Source: Clostridia bacterium
Lineage (GTDB): Bacteria; Bacillota_A; Clostridia; Oscillospirales; CAG-272
DNA: 8,369 nucleotides
Assembly (NCBI GenBank): GCA_017529175.1
Contig: JAFXNX010000007.1
Coordinates: 1-8,369, forward strand
Direction of reading: 5' to 3'
The position numbers were made by a program, and so were the translations under genes. Numbering within the stretch: position 1 is the stretch's first letter; every line of letters starts with the position of its first letter. The notes under the pieces were generated by a model. It made no database searches. It was not told where the DNA came from and saw only the letters and a program-made list of their open reading frames with translations. Below, in pieces: positions 1-4,394 of the stretch.

Positions 1-486
1 AACCCCGTTTATTCGGAGTGCGGGAACTGCAGGCTCTGCCAGCTTGCAAAACGTCTCGGTCTCAAGGACCACTATTATTTTATAAAGTATTTTTACGGTG
101 TGTGGGCATACGACGAAGTGGGAAGCGACGAGAAATACGAAGAAGTTTATCTTGATCCCTGTGAGTGCAACCTTGAGGGGATGGATTTCGCTTATTTCAC
201 TGCGAAACTCTTTTACGCGGAAGGATTTAACGGAAAATACGCATCGCCCGAGAATACGTCAAATCATATAGAATACACTTATACGGGAAGTTCGGAGTAT
301 TCGGAGACCACTGTATACAAAGACATCAATTATGACGGAGTATATAATATCGCAGACCTCGCGCATCTCAAGGCTTATATCAGCGGCATCGAGGATCGCG
401 TCAACTTTATCGCCGCAGACCGCGACGGAAACGGCGCTGTGAACCTCGCCGATATTTCGGAGTTCAAAGCCGCCCTCGCGGGATGA
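1..486 (+). CDS. C-terminal part of a dockerin-containing protein (5' end outside window)
   Basis: The frame is open from base 1 to the TGA at 484-486, giving 161 visible residues; the start lies off the left edge. Residues 108-161 form a type I dockerin: two F-hand calcium loops with the expected ligands (D108-N-D-N-D in the first, D140-D-N-N-D in the second), each followed by a helix ending in Gly. Dockerins bind cohesins, so the protein is probably secreted and docked to a scaffold or the cell surface. The part before the dockerin (about 107 residues) is acidic and rich in Tyr and Phe. It has a C-x2-C-x2-C cluster at Cys7, 10 and 13 and a C-x-C at Cys54 and 56. I do not recognise this domain; the cysteines could form disulfides or bind a metal. 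No carbohydrate-active motif is visible, so the function is unknown. The dockerin is strongly supported. Confidence 0.85.
   Translation, partial: NPVYSECGNCRLCQLAKRLGLKDHYYFIKYFYGVWAYDEVGSDEKYEEVYLDPCECNLEGMDFAYFTAKLFYAEGFNGKYASPENTSNHIEYTYTGSSEYSETTVYKDINYDGVYNIADLAHLKAYISGIEDRVNFIAADRDGNGAVNLADISEFKAALAG
334..486 (+). repeat. Direct repeat, copy 1: 153-bp dockerin module
   Basis: This block matches 1093-1245 at 150 of 153 positions by hand alignment. The three differences, at 396, 417 and 474, are all synonymous third-codon positions. Both copies encode the same 50 residues plus the TGA stop. Just upstream (322-333 against 1081-1092) 5 of 12 bases differ, and similarity stops right after the stop codon, so the block has sharp edges. 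Confidence 0.95.
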
Positions 487-497
487 GAACAGCTTGT

Positions 498-526
498 TTG
501 ACTTTTCACCTCGATTCAATTATATC
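498..526 (+). promoter_or_regulatory. Possible sigma-A-type promoter before the second dockerin gene
   Basis: TTGACT (498-503) and TATATC (521-526) are separated by exactly 17 nt and match the -35 and -10 consensus at 5/6 and 4/6. The geometry is a problem: transcription would begin near 532-534, inside or just after the GGAGG ribosome binding site at 529-533. The message would then lack a full Shine-Dalgarno. No terminator hairpin is visible in the 54-nt gap between the two dockerin genes, so co-transcription from upstream is equally possible. Confidence 0.25.
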
Positions 527-540
527 ATGGAGGAAAGAAA

Positions 541-1245
541 ATGAAAAAGATATTAGCTGTCATTTTCAGTATTTCTATTGTTATGACTCTTTCGCTTTCC
601 GTGTTTGCATCTGACCACAGTGAAGCGTATAAGAAATTTGAGGATATTCTATATGAGAATTATCCGGGCGGGACGCCTGCGGATCCTTCCGCGTCCGAGG
701 TCGCCGCATATATGGAATATTTTGTTTTAGAATGTGGATACAGTTATAATTATTTTAATAATTCTAACGCAATAGGAAAGATGCTTATACTTCTCAACGA
801 CAGCGAGAGCGGAGTGCAGGAGCTTACCCTATCAGCCGGTTTATCCGGTGTTTCATATTTTTTTGAACGCATGTATTCTACCGCTTTGGGTAAAAATTGC
901 TATTCCATTTCATTTGGCGATAATATAGATCTTTATGCTGCGTATTCTGAACTGACGCTTGAGGAAAAAATATATGCTTCAGCAAAGATATACACGTTGT
1001 TAAAGAATAACGCTGACGTTACAGTCTTTTTCGACCCGCTGATAGGAGGAGATAATCCGGACGCGGAGCTTCTCAGCTACGACGTGAACTTCGACGGAGT
1101 ATATAATATCGCAGACCTCGCGCATCTCAAGGCTTATATCAGCGGCATCGAGGACCGCGTCAACTTTATCGCCGCGGACCGCGACGGAAACGGCGCTGTG
1201 AACCTCGCCGATATTTCGGAGTTCAAAGCCGCTCTCGCGGGATGA
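541..1245 (+). CDS. Small secreted dockerin-containing protein, unknown N-terminal domain
   Basis: 234 residues. The ATG at 541 follows GGAGG (529-533) at a 7-nt spacing. The N-terminus is a classic Sec signal peptide: MKK, a hydrophobic core to about residue 20, and a likely cut after V-F-A at residue 23. Residues 24 to about 175 form a body I do not recognise. It is rich in Tyr, Ser and Phe, looks mostly helical, and has two cysteines, with no catalytic motif I can name. Residues 181-234 are a type I dockerin with two calcium loops (starting at D181 and D213). The last 50 residues are identical to those of the upstream gene, so both proteins probably bind the same cohesin. Composition is a mosaic: by hand count the line 721-780 has 14/60 G+C, while 1141-1200 has 40/60. 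A strong terminator follows. The product is likely exported and attached to a scaffold or cell surface; whether it is an enzyme, inhibitor or structural part cannot be told. Confidence 0.88.
   Translation: MKKILAVIFSISIVMTLSLSVFASDHSEAYKKFEDILYENYPGGTPADPSASEVAAYMEYFVLECGYSYNYFNNSNAIGKMLILLNDSESGVQELTLSAGLSGVSYFFERMYSTALGKNCYSISFGDNIDLYAAYSELTLEEKIYASAKIYTLLKNNADVTVFFDPLIGGDNPDAELLSYDVNFDGVYNIADLAHLKAYISGIEDRVNFIAADRDGNGAVNLADISEFKAALAG
1093..1245 (+). repeat. Direct repeat, copy 2: 153-bp dockerin module
   Basis: Second copy of the block at 334-486, offset by 759 bp. Differences from copy 1 are at 1155, 1176 and 1233, all silent. This copy is markedly more GC-rich than the gene body it is attached to. 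Confidence 0.95.
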
Positions 1246-1250
1246 GGATC

Positions 1251-1270
1251 GAAAGCTGACGCTTTCAGCT
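1251..1270 (+). other. Two mutually exclusive small hairpins after the stop codon
   Basis: GAAAGC (1251-1256) can pair with GCTTTC (1261-1266) around a 4-nt loop. AGCTGA (1254-1259) can instead pair with TCAGCT (1265-1270) around a 5-nt loop. The two stems share bases and cannot form together. They sit between the dockerin stop codon and the main terminator stem. They may be part of the 3' end structure; a regulatory role is not shown. Confidence 0.4.
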
Positions 1271-1272
1271 AT

Positions 1273-1324
1273 AAAATCCCCGCGGTTTTCGTCAAAGACG
1301 AAAACCGCGGGATTTTCTGTTTTT
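1273..1324 (+). terminator. Strong intrinsic terminator after the dockerin gene
   Basis: The left arm (1273-1293) pairs with the right arm (1297-1316) over 20 base pairs with one bulged C and a 3-nt AAA loop. The centre of the stem is GC-rich (CCGCGG) and the right arm is followed by TTTTCTGTTTTT, ending at 1324. This fits a Rho-independent terminator ending the dockerin transcript. The A-run at the left base gives U residues on the other strand too, so it could work in both directions, but no minus-strand gene needs it. Confidence 0.9.
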
Positions 1325-1343
1325 AGTCATCATCTTCCCCTCG

Positions 1344-1377
1344 TGTCATACTGAGCGAAGCGGAGTGAAGTCGAAGT
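1344..1377 (+). repeat. Short degenerate interspersed repeat (TGTCATACTGAGCGAAG type)
   Basis: The stretch starts TGTCATACTGAGCGAAGC and continues with degenerate GAAG units at 1357-1360, 1367-1370 and 1373-1376. It resembles a short intergenic sequence that I recall as common across many bacterial genomes, including Clostridia (TGTCAT-CTGAGCGAAGCG variants, often followed by GTCGAAG). Its function is not established. Only one copy lies in this window, so the assignment rests on recall and not on an internal repeat. Confidence 0.5.
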
Positions 1378-1381
1378 AAAC

Positions 1382-1486
1382 AGCTCACCGAAGGTGAATT
1401 TAGCTATGCGAAACATAATTTAGCTGACTTAAGGTCAATTTAGCTCGCACGCGTACGCGGGCGAATTTAGCTGCGGCGCCCGCCGC
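1382..1486. repeat. Ladder of five small hairpins spaced by AATTTAGCT
   Basis: The word AATTTAGCT occurs exactly at 1397-1405, 1417-1425, 1437-1445 and 1464-1472 (spacings 20, 20 and 27), and AGCT also opens the array at 1382-1385. Between them lie short inverted repeats with different sequences: TCACC/GGTGA (1385-1389 with 1393-1397), TATG/CATA (1405-1408 with 1414-1417), TGAC/GTCA (1425-1428 with 1434-1437), TCGC/GCGA (1445-1448 with 1461-1464), the last enclosing the 10-bp palindrome CGCGTACGCG (1450-1459). A fifth GC-rich hairpin GCGGC/GCCGC (1473-1477 with 1482-1486) closes the array without the constant word. In the first four units the stem begins with the last T of AGCT and ends with the first A of AATTT. 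No coding role is apparent. I infer a tandem structured repeat of unknown function. Confidence 0.8.
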
Positions 1487-1490
1487 CCAA

Positions 1491-1570
1491 TTGATAACTA
1501 TATAAAAATTCATAATTATTAATATATAAATATTGTATTATCATCCCATTCGTGATAAAATAAAATGAAT
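1491..1570 (+). promoter_or_regulatory. AT-rich region with candidate promoter for the moxR operon
   Basis: After the GC-rich last hairpin, the sequence becomes very AT-rich up to about 1570, as expected upstream of an operon. The best pair I see is TTGTAT (1534-1539), 16 nt, TAAAAT (1556-1561), with a strong -10 (5/6) but a weak -35 (3/6). This would start transcription near 1568 and give a leader of about 40 nt. TTGATA at 1491-1496 is another -35-like word, but without a well-spaced -10. The location is convincing; the exact elements are not. Confidence 0.35.
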
Positions 1571-1574
1571 AATA

Positions 1575-1600
1575 CGGCAGATCCCTGCCGAAACAGGGGG
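1575..1600 (+). promoter_or_regulatory. Leader with competing hairpins over the moxR ribosome binding site
   Basis: CGGCAG (1575-1580) pairs perfectly with CTGCCG (1585-1590) around a 4-nt ATCC loop. The alternative is CCCTG (1583-1587) with CAGGG (1594-1598), extendable by a U-G pair at 1582/1599, around a 6-nt loop. The second stem would bury the ribosome binding site AGGGGG (1595-1600), which lies 7 nt before the ATG at 1608. The two stems overlap at 1585-1587 and exclude each other. This is the layout of a small translational switch, but the stems are short and no ligand is suggested. Chance is possible. Confidence 0.35.
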
Positions 1601-1607
1601 AAACGAT

Positions 1608-2585
1608 ATGGCGCTTGAGAGAAACGAGGACATGACGTCCGAAATGAGAAGCAAAAGAAACCTTATGATGTCTTATATCAGAGAGGTGGAGAAGGTCGTC
1701 GTAGGCAAGCACAACGAGATAATCATGCTCGTTTCCGCTATGCTCGCGGGAGGCCACGTTCTGATAGAGGACGTTCCGGGAGTCGGCAAGACGACGCTCG
1801 CGTCGGCGCTGGCAAAGAGCGCGGGACTGAAGTTCCGCCGCGCGCAGTTCACGCCCGACGTTCTGGCGTCCGACATCACCGGATTCAGTATATACAACAG
1901 ATCGAAGGAGAGTTTTGAGTTCAGGGAAGGACTCGTAATGTGCAATATCTTCCTCGCGGACGAGATAAACCGCGCCTCTCCGAAAACGCAGTCGGCGCTT
2001 CTCGAGGCGATGGAGGAAGGTCAGGTCACGGTAGACGGCGCGACGTATAAGATACCCTCGCCGTTCATCGTCATCGCGACGGAGAACCCGGCGGGTTACG
2101 TCGGCACGTTCCCGCTTCCCGAAGCGCAAATGGACCGTTTCTCGATCCGTCTGTCTCTCGGCTACCCGAGCGAGGACGAGGAACACAAGATAATAACTGC
2201 GAGAAAAGACTCGAACCCGATGGATTCGGTCGAAAAGATCATCGGCGTCGACGACCTGCTTGAAGCCGCCCGCGCTTCGCAGGCGGTCGAAATGTCGGGC
2301 GAGGTCTCGCGTTACATAGTCAAGCTCGTCGCCGCGACGAGATCAAGTCAGTTCGTCTCGCTCGGCGCAAGCCCGCGCGCGTCGCTGGCGCTTATGAAGG
2401 TATCGAAGGCGTTCGCGTTCTTAAAAGGTAAGGACTACGTGACTCCCGACGACGTATCGGCGGTATTCAAGCCGGTCGTCGCGCACAGGATAGTTCTCGG
2501 TCAGGAAGCGCGCCTTGCCGGTATGTCGGTCTCGGACGCGCTCGATAAGATAATCCACGGAGTCGAAGTGCCTTACAGAAGATAA
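1608..2585 (+). CDS. MoxR-family AAA+ ATPase
   Basis: 325 residues, full length for the family. The start is supported by AGGGGG 7 nt upstream; another Met at residue 9 lacks such a site. AAA+ motifs in order: Walker A G58-V-G-K61-T-T, the family-typical stretch around F81-T-P-D-V (residues 81-93), Walker B L116-A-D118-E119-I-N, sensor 1 A157-T-E-N160-P, the M-D-R177-F segment, and a C-terminal helical lid (about 240-325). All key ATP-binding and hydrolysis residues are intact. MoxR ATPases are cytoplasmic hexameric machines thought to act as chaperones that mature or remodel partner proteins with vWA domains. The next gene encodes such a partner (DUF58), followed by a membrane transglutaminase. 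This is a widespread conserved trio, so these are very likely its clients. First gene of the run, with a 36-nt gap to the next. The cellular role in this organism is inferred only from the neighbours. Confidence 0.95.
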   Translation: MALERNEDMTSEMRSKRNLMMSYIREVEKVVVGKHNEIIMLVSAMLAGGHVLIEDVPGVGKTTLASALAKSAGLKFRRAQFTPDVLASDITGFSIYNRSKESFEFREGLVMCNIFLADEINRASPKTQSALLEAMEEGQVTVDGATYKIPSPFIVIATENPAGYVGTFPLPEAQMDRFSIRLSLGYPSEDEEHKIITARKDSNPMDSVEKIIGVDDLLEAARASQAVEMSGEVSRYIVKLVAATRSSQFVSLGASPRASLALMKVSKAFAFLKGKDYVTPDDVSAVFKPVVAHRIVLGQEARLAGMSVSDALDKIIHGVEVPYRR

Positions 2586-2621
2586 ACGAATTGAATCAGA
2601 TCCGAAGAGAGGAGTGATGAT

Positions 2622-4361
2622 GTGAAAAACAGGAAACGTACCGGAAGATTCAGACTGCTTCCCGGTTCGATACTTTATTTTGCGCTTCTTATCTTCTCTC
2701 TTATTTTTACGCAGCTCCTCCGCAACCCCCTGTCCGGCGCGCTCTTTATATTCATTATCCTGCTCCCGGTCATCTCCCTCGTCCACTGCCTGATAGGGAG
2801 AGCGGCACTGCAGATCTACGTCACGTCTGAAAAGCGCAGGGCTGAGAAGAACGAGGACGTCGAGTATCAGATAAGGATCCTCAACACGACGTTTTTATCG
2901 TTTCCGTTCGTTGAAGCGGTGCTGAACGAGCCGGGGACGGACGCCGTAAGATGCACGAGAAAGAATATCATTTTGTCGCTTATCCCGTTCGGCTCGTACG
3001 ACGTCAAAAAGGCTGTCCGATTCAAATACCGCGGGCTTTACGAAATAGGCGTCGACAGTTTGTATATCAGCGACGCGTTCCGCTTCTTCGCGATAAGAGC
3101 GGATATGAAGAACTATACCGCGATATCCGTATATCCGAGAAAGATGGAGATCGTCGACGGCGGCGCAGATTCGATAAGCGACCTGATGTCTCCCGACCCG
3201 AGAAACGTTCTGTCGAGCGAGCGCACGGAGCCGACCGACATAAAAGACTACGTCCCGGGCGACTCGGTCAGAAACATACACTGGAAGCTGTCCTCGAAGA
3301 CGCAGGATATCAAGGTCAGACAGTACAGCAGTACGGAAAACCGCCGCGTCTACGTCCTGTGCGACGTTGCGCGCGCGGCGACTGCACCCGATAAAAAGGA
3401 TTCGGCAGAGATAATCAAGAGCTTAAAGCGCGCGATAGAGGCGGAGAGCGAAAACGAAAAGCGCAAGAAACTGCGCCGCGCGATCAAGACGAACGCGTCG
3501 CTTGAAGCCGATGAAAAAGAAGAAGCGCAAGAGAGCGCCGCGGGGAAAAAGATCTCCGAGCGGCGCCGCAGGGCGATGATCCGCCGCAGAATGAAGTCGG
3601 GGCTCAGCAAGACGAACGCCGCCGACGTTCTTGCGATCGACGAACTAATAAACAGTACGGTAAAGAAAAAGTACGTTGCGACGTCCTCTTCCGACGGAGG
3701 AGTGCAGGTGGTCTCGGCGGACAGCGCGGGACAGACGGAGAGCGACCTCAAGCGTCTTCTTTCCTCGGCGTATCCGCAAAGTGACACCGACGACGACCTT
3801 GTCGCCGCAAGATTCGGCGGCAGACTTGAGCGAGGCGCAAAAGAGGACTATGACGAGCTCTGTTCCGACGCTGTCATAGAAATGACGATCGCCGCGCTCC
3901 TTGACGAGATAAGATCGAACAACGTCTGCACCGTCATGTGGTACGACAGACGCGTTGACGGCGGCGTAAGAGCGCGAGATGTCAGCAATATGTCGGAGCT
4001 TGACGAAGCAGTCTCCCTTCTTGCGACAACGGAGTGCGCGCCGCACGAAAGCTATGCCGCGCGCCTTGCCGCGGGTATTTCCGACGGCTCGAACGTGCGC
4101 CTCAAGATCGTGACCTCGAACCTCGATCCCGAGAGCTTTGCCGAGACCGCCTCGGTCCCCGGCAAACTCGGAGGCGCGGGTTCCGGATGTATTGCCGACG
4201 TGCTGATCTTCTCGCCGGCTGAAAGATACGAAGATCCGTCGCGCCGCGCCGCGTTCACCGCGGAAGCGTGCTTTGATCTCAAACGGCGCGGCATGAGGCC
4301 GCTCGTTCTCTCTGAGAGCGCGGACGACCTCGGCGCTCCCGTGTTCACGCCGGTCATGTAG
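2622..4361 (+). CDS. DUF58 protein: membrane-anchored, degenerate vWA domain with long charged insert
   Basis: 579 residues, longer than the roughly 300-450 usual for DUF58 proteins. It starts with GTG at 2622, 7 nt after GAGAGGAG (2607-2614); the ATGs at 2617 and 2620 are out of frame and run into TGA. Two membrane helices at about 15-32 and 37-58 form a hairpin; the rest should be cytoplasmic. The DUF58 signature is clear at about 200-235: T-D-I-K-D-Y-V-P-G-D-S-V-R-N-I-H-W-K. The vWA fold begins at V243-Y-V-L-C-D248, but the metal site DxSxS reads D-V-A-R-A, so both serines are missing. Directly after this strand comes an insert of about 155 residues (254-410). It starts Lys/Arg/Glu-rich (R-R-R-R at 314-317, R-R-R at 321-323) and becomes Ser/Asp-rich. 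The fold then resumes, with strands near 435-441, 492-499, 524-530 and 559-563. It probably works with the MoxR ATPase and the membrane transglutaminase as adaptor or client; its biochemical role is not known. Confidence 0.9.
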   Translation: MKNRKRTGRFRLLPGSILYFALLIFSLIFTQLLRNPLSGALFIFIILLPVISLVHCLIGRAALQIYVTSEKRRAEKNEDVEYQIRILNTTFLSFPFVEAVLNEPGTDAVRCTRKNIILSLIPFGSYDVKKAVRFKYRGLYEIGVDSLYISDAFRFFAIRADMKNYTAISVYPRKMEIVDGGADSISDLMSPDPRNVLSSERTEPTDIKDYVPGDSVRNIHWKLSSKTQDIKVRQYSSTENRRVYVLCDVARAATAPDKKDSAEIIKSLKRAIEAESENEKRKKLRRAIKTNASLEADEKEEAQESAAGKKISERRRRAMIRRRMKSGLSKTNAADVLAIDELINSTVKKKYVATSSSDGGVQVVSADSAGQTESDLKRLLSSAYPQSDTDDDLVAARFGGRLERGAKEDYDELCSDAVIEMTIAALLDEIRSNNVCTVMWYDRRVDGGVRARDVSNMSELDEAVSLLATTECAPHESYAARLAAGISDGSNVRLKIVTSNLDPESFAETASVPGKLGGAGSGCIADVLIFSPAERYEDPSRRAAFTAEACFDLKRRGMRPLVLSESADDLGAPVFTPVM

Positions 4362-4379
4362 CATTTTAAAAATTCTGTG

Positions 4380-4388
4380 AAAGGAGGT
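4380..4388 (+). promoter_or_regulatory. Ribosome binding site fixing the transglutaminase start at 4395
   Basis: AAAGGAGGT is a near-perfect Shine-Dalgarno, placed 7 nt (from GGAGG) before ATG 4395. The in-frame GTG at 4377 lies upstream of this site and has no ribosome binding site of its own, so the longer reading is unlikely. Confidence 0.9.
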
Positions 4389-4394
4389 ATCGGT

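Noticed and set aside
100..102. GTG at 100 as the start of the first dockerin protein
   Set aside because: The frame is open back to base 1, no ribosome binding site precedes the GTG, and a signal peptide expected for a dockerin protein is absent there. The gene starts outside the window.
1382..1486. CRISPR array
   Set aside because: The constant words are only 9 nt, the intervals 11-18 nt, and the intervals are themselves inverted repeats. No cas gene is present.
1246..1607. Insertion sequence or transposon remnant
   Set aside because: No transposase fragment, terminal inverted repeats or target duplications were seen; the region is explained by terminator, repeats and promoter.
1467..2186. 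Long minus-strand open frame (239 codons) opposite moxR
   Set aside because: It lies antisense to a gene with complete AAA+ motifs, its product is Arg-rich without any recognisable motif, and it runs into the hairpin ladder. It is a by-product of GC-rich codons on the other strand.
2951..3394. Plus-strand frame of 147 codons inside the DUF58 gene
   Set aside because: It is a second frame within a well-supported gene, extremely Arg-rich, with no ribosome binding site and no motif.
3645..4364. Long minus-strand open frame (239 codons) opposite the DUF58 gene
   Set aside because: Same reasoning: antisense to a coherent DUF58 reading frame, Arg/His-rich translation, no family features.
4377..4394. 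Upstream GTG (4377) as start of the transglutaminase
   Set aside because: The Shine-Dalgarno AAAGGAGGT lies downstream of this GTG and at ideal spacing to ATG 4395, so the extra six residues are most likely not translated.
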